The notes beneath the pieces are model-generated. The model saw only the letters and a list, made by a program, of their open reading frames with translations. It was not told the origin of the DNA and made no database searches. From positions 124,001 through 188,000 of the forward strand of contig NZ_FNDS01000002.1 of NCBI RefSeq assembly GCF_900099785.1: a DNA stretch of 64,000 bases, in the 5' to 3' direction. Within the stretch, counting starts at the first letter, position 1. The number at the start of each line of letters is the position of its first letter. This document shows, one piece after another, positions 9,139 through 17,919 of the stretch. The position numbers and the translations under genes are program-made. Source of the DNA: Pseudomonas panipatensis. Lineage in GTDB: Bacteria > Pseudomonadota > Gammaproteobacteria > Pseudomonadales > Pseudomonadaceae.

Positions 9139-10653
9139 ATGAGCGTGTCATCCGCAGCCGACCGCGACGCAGAACAACTGCGCGCGCTGGGCTACACCTC
9201 CAACTTCAATCGCAGCATGAGCCTGTGGGAGAACTTCGCCCTCGGCTTCACCTACCTGTCGCCGGTGGTCGGCGTCTACACCCTGTTCGGCCTGTGCCTG
9301 GCCGCCGGCGGCCCGCCGATGTTCTGGTCGTACCTGCTGATCGGCCTCGGCCAGTTGCTGGTCTGTCTGGTGTTCGGCGAAGTGGTTTCGCAATTCCCGA
9401 TTTCCGGTGGCGTCTACCCCTGGGCCCGCCGCCTGGTCGGCAAGCGCTGGGCCTGGATGGTCGGCTGGATCTACGCCTGCGCGCTGTGCGTGACCATCGC
9501 CGCGGTCGCCGTCGGCGCCGGCCCGTACATCGCCGCCATGCTCGGCTTCGCGCCCAGCGCCTCGACTAACATTTACGTCGCCCTGGTGCTGACCCTGCTG
9601 GCCACGCTGATCAACCTCAGCGGCACCAAGACCCTGGCGCGCATCGCCATGTTCGGCTTCCTCTGCGAGCTGGCCGGCGCCGTGGTGGTCGGCGTCTATC
9701 TGCTGCTGTTCGAGCGTCATCAGCCGTTCAGCGCACTGTTCGACACCTTCGGCATAGGTGCCGCCGAGGGTTCCTACCTGCCGGCGTTCCTGACCGCCTC
9801 GCTGGCCGGGATGTTCCTCTACTACGGCTTCGAAGCCTGCGGCGACGTCGCCGAGGAAACCCCCAACCCGAGCAAGCGCATTCCCAAGGCCATGCGCATG
9901 ACCATCTACATCGGCGGCGTGGCGGCGATGTTCGCCTGCCTGGCGCTGATCCTCGCCGTGCCGGACATGCAGAAGGTGATCTCCGGCGCCGACACCGACC
10001 CGGTCGGCACCATCCTCAACAACGCCTTCGGCCCGATCGGCTCGCGCGTGGTGATGGCGGTGGTCACGGTGTCGTTCGTCTCCTGCGTGATCAGCCTGCA
10101 GGCCGCGGCCAGCCGCCTGCTCTACGCTTATGCGCGGGACGAGATGATCGTCGGTAGCGCGCTGCTGCGGCGCCTGTCGCCGAACACCCATGTGCCGGTG
10201 CCGGCGCTGGTGATCTGCGGCGTGATCCCGGCGGGCATCATCAGCCTCGGTTTCGTCCTCGAGGATGCCGTGGCGACCATCGTCAGCTTCGCCGCCATCG
10301 GTATCTACCTGGCGTTCCAGATGATCGTCGTCGCCGCGCTGTTCGCCCGTGCCCGCGGCTGGGTGCCGAGCGGCCAGTTCAGCCTCGGCAAGTGGGGCAC
10401 GCTGATCAACATCGGCGCGCTGGTCTACGGCCTCGGCGCCATCGTCAACATGGCCTGGCCGCGTAGCCCGGCGTCGCCGTGGTACATCAACTACGCGATG
10501 GTCCTGACGACCCTCATCGTGATCGGCCTCGGGCTGGTCTACATGTGGCTCGGCAAGCCCTACGACCGTGGCACCGCCCCGGCCGGCGACGCCTGGAAAA
10601 TCAGTGGCAAGGCGAACACCGGCAACCCCGGCCTGGCCCAGGAAGCAGCCTGA
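9139..10653 (+). CDS. APC superfamily amino acid / GABA-type permease
   Basis: A 504-residue integral membrane transporter with about 12 hydrophobic helices. It is of the amino acid-choline-GABA type: it opens MSLWENFALGFTYLSPVVGVY and has GGPPMFWSYLLIG and FPISGGVYPWARRL in helices 1-3. ATG 9139 is preferred over the upstream in-frame start because GAGGAAAA precedes it and the extra residues are not membrane-like. Next to polyamine uptake and GABA-forming enzymes, it probably moves GABA or a related amino acid across the inner membrane. The exact substrate is not visible. Confidence 0.88.
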   Translation: MSVSSAADRDAEQLRALGYTSNFNRSMSLWENFALGFTYLSPVVGVYTLFGLCLAAGGPPMFWSYLLIGLGQLLVCLVFGEVVSQFPISGGVYPWARRLVGKRWAWMVGWIYACALCVTIAAVAVGAGPYIAAMLGFAPSASTNIYVALVLTLLATLINLSGTKTLARIAMFGFLCELAGAVVVGVYLLLFERHQPFSALFDTFGIGAAEGSYLPAFLTASLAGMFLYYGFEACGDVAEETPNPSKRIPKAMRMTIYIGGVAAMFACLALILAVPDMQKVISGADTDPVGTILNNAFGPIGSRVVMAVVTVSFVSCVISLQAAASRLLYAYARDEMIVGSALLRRLSPNTHVPVPALVICGVIPAGIISLGFVLEDAVATIVSFAAIGIYLAFQMIVVAALFARARGWVPSGQFSLGKWGTLINIGALVYGLGAIVNMAWPRSPASPWYINYAMVLTTLIVIGLGLVYMWLGKPYDRGTAPAGDAWKISGKANTGNPGLAQEAA

Positions 10654-10787
10654 GTCCGGCCCCGCCGGCGCCGCAAGCGCGGCGCCGGCGGCAGCGATTG
10701 CGGCATGCTGGCGCGCAGTGACACCAGCACGCCGAACCCGGGCCAGAGGCCCAGACACCCGCGGGCCCGCCCGCAACGGAGGCAAGC

Positions 10788-11279
10788 ATGCGTCACCTCG
10801 TCAGAGCGTTCTACCTGCTGTCGCTGTTCACGTTCGCCAGCCTGGCCCAGGCCGGCAACGCCTCATCCCATGAAACGCCGAAACAGATCGTCGACGCCTA
10901 CATGGCGGCGTGGAACGCCCACGACGCCGAGAAGGCGGCCAGCTACATGGCCAAGGACGTGGAGTACTTCGACGTCACCGTGGGCACCCCGCAGAAAGGC
11001 CGCGAAGCCGCGCGCGACAATGTGATCAAGGTGTTCGTCAACGCCGTGCCGGACCTGAAGTGGAAAATGAACGGTACCCCGATCGTCAGCAAGGACGGCA
11101 TCGCCTTCCAGTGGACCTTCAGCGGCACCAACACCGGCGCCTGGGACGCGCAGACGCCGGCGACCAACAAGCCGCTGTCCTTCGATGGCGTCAGCTTCGT
11201 GAAGATCAAGGACGGTAAGATCCTCTACCAGGGCGACTATTACGATGCCCTGGGCCTGCACAAGCAACTGGGCTGGTAA
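10788..11279 (+). CDS. Secreted SnoaL/NTF2-like protein
   Basis: A 163-residue protein with a Sec signal peptide (residues 1-23, ending LAQAG) and a single NTF2/SnoaL-like fold domain. It shows IVDAYMAAWNAHDAEKAASYMAKDVEYFD, then the curved-sheet pattern ending ISDGKIL-like (VKIKDGKILYQGDYYD). Members include polyketide cyclases and small-molecule binding proteins, but sequence alone does not give a substrate. GGAGG lies six bases before the ATG. It follows the permease and is closed by a strong terminator, so it may be the last gene of the cluster. Confidence 0.78.
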   Translation: MRHLVRAFYLLSLFTFASLAQAGNASSHETPKQIVDAYMAAWNAHDAEKAASYMAKDVEYFDVTVGTPQKGREAARDNVIKVFVNAVPDLKWKMNGTPIVSKDGIAFQWTFSGTNTGAWDAQTPATNKPLSFDGVSFVKIKDGKILYQGDYYDALGLHKQLGW

Positions 11280-11287
11280 GCCCCACG

Positions 11288-11319
11288 CGGCGGTCCGCAA
11301 CGTACGGACCGCCGTTTTT
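11288..11319 (+). terminator. Strong intrinsic terminator
   Basis: A perfect 10-base-pair stem (CGGCGGTCCG / CGGACCGCCG) with a seven-base loop, followed by TTTTT. It begins nine bases after the SnoaL-like gene and would end the transporter/catabolic cluster transcript. Confidence 0.9.
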
Positions 11320-11392
11320 CATTGCATCATCACTGCCGCAAACGCCCCCGCCCGAGGGGATCAGGAACGATCCGCCAAGCCAGTAAGCCGCC

Positions 11393-12553
11393 ATGCACAG
11401 CACGCCCCAACGCTCTACCAGCAAGCCAACGGACGCCACCGACGAAACCCGTTCGACCATCGACCAGGTCAAGCTACTGATCGCAGACCTCAACGTTCGC
11501 TGGACCGAAATCAGCAAGGTTTCCGAGGTGATCAAACAGATTGCCAAGAACACCAACCTGGTGGCGTTGAACGCTGCCATCGAAGCGGCCCGCGCCGGTG
11601 AAAGCGGCCGTGGCTTCGCCGTGGTCGCCGACGAGGTGCGCCGGCTGGCCACGCAGTCGGCCAACGCCACCGCGGATATCGGCACCGTGGTCGCCTCGAT
11701 CCGCAACGAGAGCGCCAAGGCCCTGGCCGATGTCGAACAGGCCGAGCACTCCAGCCTGCTGGATACCGCGCGCGTGCTGCTGACCAGCGAAGCGCAGCGC
11801 CTGGAGAGCCGCTTCGCGGTGATGGCCACGGCGCTCTATGGGCTGAAGAATTTCATTGTCGGCATGAAAGCGCGCAACTTCGGTCCGCAACGCGAGCAGG
11901 TGGACGCGGTGATGCAGGAGTACCTGGCGCGCAACCCCGATCTGCTGGCCTTCGCCTGTGGCTGCGAGCCCGACGCCCTGGACGGCCGCGACAGCGAGTT
12001 CGTCGATGCCCCCGGATACGACCACAGCGGCCGCCTGATGGCCTACTGGCACCGTGGCAGCGGAGTGCTCCAGCGCGAATGCCTGGTCGGCTACGAGCGC
12101 AACGATGGCTCCGGCGACTGGTACCAGGTGCCGCGCGACAAGGGCCGCGACGTGTTCATGGAGCCCTACGAATACACCGTGGCCGGCAGCACCGTGCTAA
12201 TGACCTCGTTCATGTCGCCGATGTACTACAACGGCCGCTTCCTCGGCATCCTCGGCGCCGACTACACCCTGCACCAGTTGCAGGAAAGCCTGGGCAAGCT
12301 GACGCCGATGGGCAACGGCTGCTACGAGCTGCTGTCCAACGCCGGCACCTATGTCACCCACGCCGACCCGGCCCGCCTGGGCAACAAGGCCGACGATCTG
12401 CCCGCCGAGGCGCGCACGGCGATCGCCCAAGGCCGCGCCTGGCAGCAGCAGAAAGGCGGCCGGGTCGACCTGCTGCAACCGATCCGGGTCGGCGACAGCG
12501 ACGCACCCTGGGCCCTGCGCCTGACCTTCGAACTGGCCCGCACCGGGCAGTGA
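11393..12553 (+). CDS. Soluble chemoreceptor-like protein: short MCP signalling segment followed by Cache (PDC) sensor
   Basis: A 386-residue protein with no transmembrane segment. Residues about 38-90 match the hairpin tip of methyl-accepting chemotaxis proteins ([33 protein letters not shown] in parts). Residues about 120-375 resemble a double Cache/PDC sensor, with the PDC motif [13 protein letters not shown]...[17 protein letters not shown]. The order is the reverse of a normal transmembrane chemoreceptor, and the signalling helices are far shorter than the usual 250 residues. The start has a weak ribosome binding site, so an N-terminal truncation cannot be excluded. It could signal to CheA/CheW or merely bind other receptors. 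Confidence 0.7.
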   Translation: MHSTPQRSTSKPTDATDETRSTIDQVKLLIADLNVRWTEISKVSEVIKQIAKNTNLVALNAAIEAARAGESGRGFAVVADEVRRLATQSANATADIGTVVASIRNESAKALADVEQAEHSSLLDTARVLLTSEAQRLESRFAVMATALYGLKNFIVGMKARNFGPQREQVDAVMQEYLARNPDLLAFACGCEPDALDGRDSEFVDAPGYDHSGRLMAYWHRGSGVLQRECLVGYERNDGSGDWYQVPRDKGRDVFMEPYEYTVAGSTVLMTSFMSPMYYNGRFLGILGADYTLHQLQESLGKLTPMGNGCYELLSNAGTYVTHADPARLGNKADDLPAEARTAIAQGRAWQQQKGGRVDLLQPIRVGDSDAPWALRLTFELARTGQ

Positions 12554-12559
12554 TCGCCG

Positions 12560-12591
12560 CCGGTGGATAACGCCCCGGCGTTATCCACCGG
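12560..12591. repeat. GGTGGATAACGCC palindromic (REP-like) element
   Basis: A near-perfect hairpin of 14-15 base pairs (CCGGTGGATAACGC / GCGTTATCCACCGG) sits between two convergent genes, just after the chemoreceptor-like stop codon. A diverged copy lies at 34755-34783, also between convergent genes. Palindromes of this GGATAACGCC type are, to my recollection, scattered through Pseudomonas intergenic regions. Here it may act as a bidirectional terminator. Confidence 0.7.
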
Positions 12592-12660
12592 CCGCAGCCC
12601 ACGGGCGCATGACACGCAACGCTGCAGCTGCCGCCCCGACACGCCCGGCAGGCAATGGCT

Positions 12661-13698
12661 TCAGGCGTCGATGATGACCTTCAACGCCTTGTTCTGCGCG
12701 GCCTTGCCGAAGGTGTCGTAGGCCTTGAGGATGTCCGCCAGGGCGAAGCGGTGGGTGATCAGTTGCTGTGGGTCGAGCTTGCCGGACTGCACGCTCTTCA
12801 GCAGCAGCGGCGTGGTCACCGCGTCCACCAGCCGGGTGCGCAAGGTGATGTTGTGCGACCAGAGGCGTTCCAGGTGCAGCGGCACCGAGGTTCCATGCAC
12901 GCCGAGCACGGCGATGTCGCCGCCGGGGGCGATGATGTTCTCGCACAGGCTGAAGGTCGCCGGTACGCCCACCGCCTCCACCGCACTGTCTACGCCGAGG
13001 CCATCGGTGAGCGCCTTGACCTTCTCCAGCAACTGACTGTCGGCGGCGTTGATGCAATCGCTGGCGCCGAAACGCCGCGCCACCTCCAGGCGGTTGTCGT
13101 CGAGGTCGATCATGATGATCCGCGCCGGCGAGTAGAACTGCGCCGTCAGCAACGCGGCCAGGCCGACCGGTCCGGCGCCGACGATGGCGACGTTGCCGCC
13201 GGGCTGCACGCGGCCGTTGAGCACACCGCACTCGAAACCGGTGGGCAGGATGTCGCTGAGCATCACCATGGCCTCGTCATCGACCCCGGCGGGGATCGGA
13301 TAGAGGCTGGTGTCAGCGTGCGGGATGCGCACCTTCTCGGCCTGGGTGCCGTCGATCAGATGGCCGAGAATCCAGCCGCCGGTGCGGCAGTGGGAGGTCA
13401 TGCCCTTGCGGCAGAAATCGCACTTGCCGCAGGCGCTGATGCAGGAGATCAGCACGCGGTCGCCGGGCTTGAACTGGCTGACCGCCGCGCCGACCTGCTC
13501 GACCACGCCGATGCCCTCGTGGCCGAGGATGCGACCGGGCTTACAGGTCGGCACATCCCCCTTGATGATGTGCAGGTCGGTGCCGCACAGCGTGGTCTTG
13601 AGCACCCGCACCACGGCATCGCCGGGCGCCTGCAGTTGCGGATCGGGACGTTCTTCCAGGGCGATGTCACCAACGCCGCGATAAATCAGGGCTTTCAT
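12661..13698 (-). CDS. Zinc-dependent alcohol dehydrogenase (MDR family)
   Basis: A 345-residue medium-chain NAD(P)-dependent dehydrogenase. The catalytic zinc ligands Cys38 (TTLCGTD) and the His-Glu pair in GHEG are visible, followed by the structural-zinc cysteine cluster CGKCDFCRKGMTSHC and a Rossmann motif IVGAGPVGLA. It resembles the threonine dehydrogenase/alcohol dehydrogenase branch acting on small alcohols or aldehydes; the physiological substrate is unknown. AGGAAAG precedes the ATG. It faces the chemoreceptor-like gene, with a palindromic repeat between them, and appears to be a single-gene unit. Confidence 0.9.
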   Translation of the reverse strand: MKALIYRGVGDIALEERPDPQLQAPGDAVVRVLKTTLCGTDLHIIKGDVPTCKPGRILGHEGIGVVEQVGAAVSQFKPGDRVLISCISACGKCDFCRKGMTSHCRTGGWILGHLIDGTQAEKVRIPHADTSLYPIPAGVDDEAMVMLSDILPTGFECGVLNGRVQPGGNVAIVGAGPVGLAALLTAQFYSPARIIMIDLDDNRLEVARRFGASDCINAADSQLLEKVKALTDGLGVDSAVEAVGVPATFSLCENIIAPGGDIAVLGVHGTSVPLHLERLWSHNITLRTRLVDAVTTPLLLKSVQSGKLDPQQLITHRFALADILKAYDTFGKAAQNKALKVIIDA

Positions 13699-13781
13699 GG
13701 CCGCTTTCCTTTTCTGGACAGACCCCGCAAGGCTAGACGCCTGCGCGCAGGTCAGGGCTGATCCCGATCAACGCACCTTGG

Positions 13782-14111
13782 CTAGCCCTGGCGCGGCAAT
13801 TGGGTGATGTGGATTTCCGTGAGCAGGGGTTGTCCGCCGAGCGGCGTGCGCGCCAGCAGCGGGCAGAAGCGCGCCAGGCTGCCGATCAGCTCCCATTGGG
13901 TGTCCAGCGCCGCGGACAAGTGGCCGATATCGCCCAGCGCGCGCTGGCCGACCTGCTGCAGATGGGGGTCGGCGCTGCGCCCCAGTTCCAGCGAGAGCTG
14001 GCTGAGCAGCGCGCTGATGGCGGACATGTTGCGGGTAGCCATGGCCAGAATGTTCGCCAGCAGGGCGATTTCCGACTCCGGCACGACAGTGGGTGAGACA
14101 CGGGCGTCCAT
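13782..14111 (-). CDS. Hypothetical protein, 109 residues
   Basis: I do not recognise this family. ATG 14111 (MDARVSPTVVP) has a strong AGGAGAT upstream and is preferred over longer in-frame starts. The product is largely helical by pattern: heptad-like leucines run through ALLANILAMATRNMSAISALLSQLSLELG, and there is no signal peptide or membrane segment. The codon pattern is typical of the neighbourhood. It stands alone between the alcohol dehydrogenase and the flavin oxidoreductase, all on the same strand. Confidence 0.6.
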   Translation of the reverse strand: MDARVSPTVVPESEIALLANILAMATRNMSAISALLSQLSLELGRSADPHLQQVGQRALGDIGHLSAALDTQWELIGSLARFCPLLARTPLGGQPLLTEIHITQLPRQG

Positions 14112-14248
14112 GCGATCTCCTACAGAAAAATCCGTCGTCCTGACGTATCGATCGCAAGAATAGCAGCAATGCCCAGAGATGCGATCCACTTCACATCCCG
14201 TTGCCGTTCGCCGGGCGCCCTCCCCACCGAAAGGGCGCCGAGCGGACC

Positions 14249-15355
14249 TCAGGCGTCGCCGAACGGCTTGCGCGCCGGCGTGCCGCGATGGGCCGCGCGC
14301 AGGTACTGCGGCGGCCAGGGCACCGCTTCGCCGCCCAACTCTTCGGCGGCGTTGAGCGGCCAGTAGGGTTCGCGCAGCAACTCGCGGGCGAGCAGGATCA
14401 GGTCGGCCTGGCCGGTGCGCAGGATGTGCTCGGCCTGCACCGGCGCGGTGATCATGCCGACGGTGCTGCTGGCGATCTCGGCCTCCTTGCGCACCCGCTC
14501 GGAGAACTGCGTCTGGTAGCCCGGCCCGACCGGGATTTCCGCATTGACCGCGGTGCCGCCGGAGGACACGTCGATCAGGTCGACGCCCAGGGCCTTCAGG
14601 CGCCGCGCCAGCTCCACCGTCTCGTCCGGGTTCCAGCCGTCCTCGACCCAGTCGGTGGCGGACAGGCGCACGAACAGCGGCAGCTGCTCCGGCCAGACTT
14701 CACGCACCGCCTGCGTCACTTCGAGGAGGAAGCGGATGCGGTTCTCGAAGCAACCGCCGTACTGGTCGCGGCGCTGGTTCGACAGCGGCGAGAGGAACTG
14801 ATGCAGCAGGTAGCCATGGGCCGCGTGCACCTCCGCCACCTTGAAACCCGCCGCCAGGGCGCGCTCGGCGGCGTGCACGAAGGCCTGCACCACCTCGGCC
14901 ATCTGCTCCTCGCTCAGCGGCGTCGGCGTGGCGTGCTTGGGATCGAAGGCGATGGCCGAGGGCGCGACGGGAATCCAGCCGCCCTCGGCGACCGGCACCG
15001 AGCCTGGCTTGCCCAGCCAGGGCGCCCAGGTGCTGGCCTTGCGCCCGGCATGGGCCAGTTGCACACCAGCCACGGCGCCCTGGGATTCGATGAAGCGGGT
15101 GATGCGGCGCAGGGGCTCGATCTGCTCGTCCTGCCAGAGGCCGAGGTCACGGTCGGTGATGCGCCCCTCCGGCACCACCGCGGTGGCTTCGACGATGACC
15201 AACCCCGCGCCACCCACGGCGCGGCTGCCGAGGTGCACCAGGTGCCAGTCGTTGGCCAGACCGTCACTGGCCGAGTACTGGCACATGGGGGAAACCGCGA
15301 TGCGGTTGGGCAAGGTCAATTGACGCAGGGTCAGGGGCTCGAACAGCTGGCTCAT
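14249..15355 (-). CDS. NADH:flavin oxidoreductase, Old Yellow Enzyme family (YqjM/XenA type)
   Basis: A 368-residue FMN-dependent ene-reductase that uses NAD(P)H to reduce activated double bonds. The PMCQYSA motif near residue 25 (the redox-tuning cysteine of the YqjM/XenA class), HAGRKAS (FMN/substrate contacts) and HGYLLHQFLSP are present. ATG 15355 has AGGGAG eight bases upstream and gives the usual family length; the longer in-frame start at 15394 adds non-family residues. In P. aeruginosa a similar FMN oxidoreductase lies close to recJ, so this is probably the orthologous position. Confidence 0.92.
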   Translation of the reverse strand: MSQLFEPLTLRQLTLPNRIAVSPMCQYSASDGLANDWHLVHLGSRAVGGAGLVIVEATAVVPEGRITDRDLGLWQDEQIEPLRRITRFIESQGAVAGVQLAHAGRKASTWAPWLGKPGSVPVAEGGWIPVAPSAIAFDPKHATPTPLSEEQMAEVVQAFVHAAERALAAGFKVAEVHAAHGYLLHQFLSPLSNQRRDQYGGCFENRIRFLLEVTQAVREVWPEQLPLFVRLSATDWVEDGWNPDETVELARRLKALGVDLIDVSSGGTAVNAEIPVGPGYQTQFSERVRKEAEIASSTVGMITAPVQAEHILRTGQADLILLARELLREPYWPLNAAEELGGEAVPWPPQYLRAAHRGTPARKPFGDA

Positions 15356-15469
15356 GGCAACACTCCCTTCGGTCTTTGAACGAATGCGTGACACTTCAAC
15401 TGTAGTCGCGGATGCGCCCAGGCAGGGAGAAAAGCAGCGACGAACGGCGCCCGGCGCGCCGCCCGAGGC

Positions 15470-17185
15470 TCAGCGTGGCGCCAGGTGCACCACCATGAGT
15501 TGCACGCTTTCGTTGCCGCGGAATTCGTTGACGTCCAGCTTGTAGGCCATCTCCACCCAGCGCACCGTGGGGTTCGGCCAGATCTCACGGTCGACGTTGA
15601 AGGCGATGCCATCCAGTTGCAGCGAGCCGCATTCGGTCTTCAGCAGCAGTTTCAGGTGACGCTCACCGACCACGCGCTGCTGGACGATCTGGAACACCCC
15701 ATGGAACAGCGGCTCGGGGAAGTGCTGGCCCCAGGGACCGGCCTGGCGCAGGGCGCGGGCCAGTTCCAGGTGGAACTCCTCGGCGCTGAGCTGGCCATCG
15801 GAAAGCAGGCGGCCGGTCAGGTCGTCCTCGCTGAGCTGGCGCCGGACCTCGGCGTCGAAGGCCGCGGAGAAGGCGCCGAAATGCTCCTGCGGCAGCGACA
15901 GGCCAGCGGCCATGGCGTGCCCGCCGAACTTGCTAATCAGACCCGGATGGCGCGCCGCCACGGCGTCCAGCGCATCCCGGATGTGCAGCCCCGGCACCGA
16001 GCGCGCGGAGCCCTTGAGGCTGCCGTCGCCCGCGTCGGCGAAGGCGATGGTCGGACGGTGGTAACGTTCCTTCAGGCGCGAGGCGAGGATGCCGATCACG
16101 CCCTGGTGCCAGTCCGGGTCGAACAGGCACAGGCCGAAGGGCATTTCCTCCAGCGGCAGCTCCTTGAGCTGCGCCAGGGCCTCGCGCTGCATGCCCTGCT
16201 CGATGGCCTTGCGGTCCTGGTTGAGCTGGTCGAGCTGCACGGCCATGTCGCGGGCCAGGGCCTCGTCCTCGCAGAGCAGGCATTCGATCCCCAGGGACAT
16301 GTCGTCCAGGCGACCGGCGGCGTTCAGGCGCGGGCCGAGGATGAATCCGAGGTCGGTGGAGGTGATGCGCCGGCAGTCGCGCCCGGCGACTTCCAGCACC
16401 GCGCGCAGGCCCGGACGGGCGCGGCCGGCGCGGATGCGCGCCAGCCCCTGGTGCACCAGGATGCGGTTGTTGGCATCCAGCGGCACCACGTCGGCGACGC
16501 TGCCCAGGGCCACCAGGTCGAGCAGTTCGGCGAGGTTCGGCTCCGGCGTGCCGCTGCGGGCGAACCAGTCCAGTTCGCGCAGGCGCGCGCGCAGGGCGAG
16601 CATGACGTAGAAAATCACGCCGACCCCGGCCATGGCCTTGCTGGGGAATTCGCAACCCGGCTGGTTGGGGTTGACGATGGCGTCCGCCGCCGGCAGTTGC
16701 GGGCCGGGCAGGTGGTGGTCGGTGACCAGCACGCGCAGGCCGGCGGCCTTGGCCGCGGCGACGCCGTCGATGCTGGAGATGCCGTTGTCCACCGTGACCA
16801 GCAGATCGGGGCGCTTCTCCAGGGCCACCGCGACGATTTCCGGGGTCAGGCCGTAGCCGTACTCGAAACGGTTCGGCACCAGGTAATCGACCCAGGCCGC
16901 ACCGAGCATGCGCAGGGCCAGCACGCCGACGCTGCTGGCGGTGGCGCCGTCGGCGTCGAAGTCGCCGACGTAGAGAATGCGCTGGCGCTGCTCCAGGGCA
17001 TCGACCAGCAACGCCACCGCGGCATCGATGCCCTTGAGCTGACGGTACGGAATCAGCCGCGCCAGGCCCTTGTCCAGCTCTTCGGCGGACTTCACGCCAC
17101 GGGCGGCGTAGAGGCGGGTCAACAGCGGCGGCAGGTCACCGAGGTCAGGCAGGGTGTCCGGGAGCGGGCGGGGGTCGATACGCAT
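15470..17185 (-). CDS. recJ: Single-stranded-DNA-specific exonuclease RecJ
   Basis: A 571-residue 5'-3' exonuclease on single-stranded DNA, acting in recombination, mismatch and base-excision repair. The DHH phosphoesterase motifs are clear: VGDFDADGATA at about residues 75-85, VDNGIS, and VTDHHLPG at about 160, followed by the DHHA1 domain (KFGGHAMAAGLSL) and an OB-like C-terminus. MRIDPRP at 17185 is chosen as the start because it gives the usual family length; a start ten codons earlier is possible. It lies downstream of yaeQ on the same strand. Confidence 0.96.
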   Translation of the reverse strand: MRIDPRPLPDTLPDLGDLPPLLTRLYAARGVKSAEELDKGLARLIPYRQLKGIDAAVALLVDALEQRQRILYVGDFDADGATASSVGVLALRMLGAAWVDYLVPNRFEYGYGLTPEIVAVALEKRPDLLVTVDNGISSIDGVAAAKAAGLRVLVTDHHLPGPQLPAADAIVNPNQPGCEFPSKAMAGVGVIFYVMLALRARLRELDWFARSGTPEPNLAELLDLVALGSVADVVPLDANNRILVHQGLARIRAGRARPGLRAVLEVAGRDCRRITSTDLGFILGPRLNAAGRLDDMSLGIECLLCEDEALARDMAVQLDQLNQDRKAIEQGMQREALAQLKELPLEEMPFGLCLFDPDWHQGVIGILASRLKERYHRPTIAFADAGDGSLKGSARSVPGLHIRDALDAVAARHPGLISKFGGHAMAAGLSLPQEHFGAFSAAFDAEVRRQLSEDDLTGRLLSDGQLSAEEFHLELARALRQAGPWGQHFPEPLFHGVFQIVQQRVVGERHLKLLLKTECGSLQLDGIAFNVDREIWPNPTVRWVEMAYKLDVNEFRGNESVQLMVVHLAPR

Positions 17186-17311
17186 CAGGGTGTTCCAATC
17201 CTTTCGGCTCGCCATCGCGCCTTGCCGGCTAGCGCACGGCAGGGCGCGAACAGGCGCGGGTGCGGAATTCAGCGAGTGTCGATGAGCAGGCCCGGGCCGG
17301 GCCAGGGCGAA

Positions 17312-17851
17312 TCAGCGCTCGCCCATCAGCCATTCCAGCTGCAACTCATGCTGGCCGTTCTCGTCGGTGACGAACACCGTGCCCTCGCTGATCATCACCG
17401 TCCAGTTGATCGAGCGCGGCAGGTCTTTGGCCAGAGCCTCCAGCGGCTCCTGGGGAACGGCCGCGACATTGAGGTTCTTCAGGTGACGGACGCCGTCGAG
17501 GACCTTGGTGGTCCACACGCGCAGGTTGCCGTAGGCCAGCAGCGAGAGCTTCTCGCAGCGCCGCGAGCACCACACCAGGCGCTCGCTGTCCGGCTGGCCA
17601 ACCTCAATCCAGTGCAGGACGCGGTCGTCCAGGCTCTTCTCCCACAGCGACGGCTCATCGACGTCCGATAGGCCGCGGCCGAACGCCAACTGCTCGTTGT
17701 ACCAGAGCACATAGGCGAGCAGGCGAACCACCAGGCGCTCCTCGGTTTCCGAGGGGTGGCGGGCAACGGTGAAACGCAGGGTTTCATAGACCCCGCGGTC
17801 GAGGTCGGTGAGGCTGATGTCGGCTTTGTAAGGGGTGGCGGAGAGGGCCAT
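17312..17851 (-). CDS. yaeQ: YaeQ family protein
   Basis: A 179-residue protein matching YaeQ end to end (MALSATPYKADISLTDLDRGVYETL at the start, INWTVMISEGTVFVTD near the end). YaeQ has a PD-(D/E)XK nuclease-like fold. Its role is uncertain, with an old link to suppression of RfaH loss in E. coli. It lies 126 bases upstream of recJ on the same strand. Confidence 0.92.
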   Translation of the reverse strand: MALSATPYKADISLTDLDRGVYETLRFTVARHPSETEERLVVRLLAYVLWYNEQLAFGRGLSDVDEPSLWEKSLDDRVLHWIEVGQPDSERLVWCSRRCEKLSLLAYGNLRVWTTKVLDGVRHLKNLNVAAVPQEPLEALAKDLPRSINWTVMISEGTVFVTDENGQHELQLEWLMGER

Positions 17852-17919
17852 GGTCGATCCCGTCTATGCGAAGGCGGCAAGTCTACCTTGATTGCACCCG
17901 GCCTGCTGCGCCTATCCGG

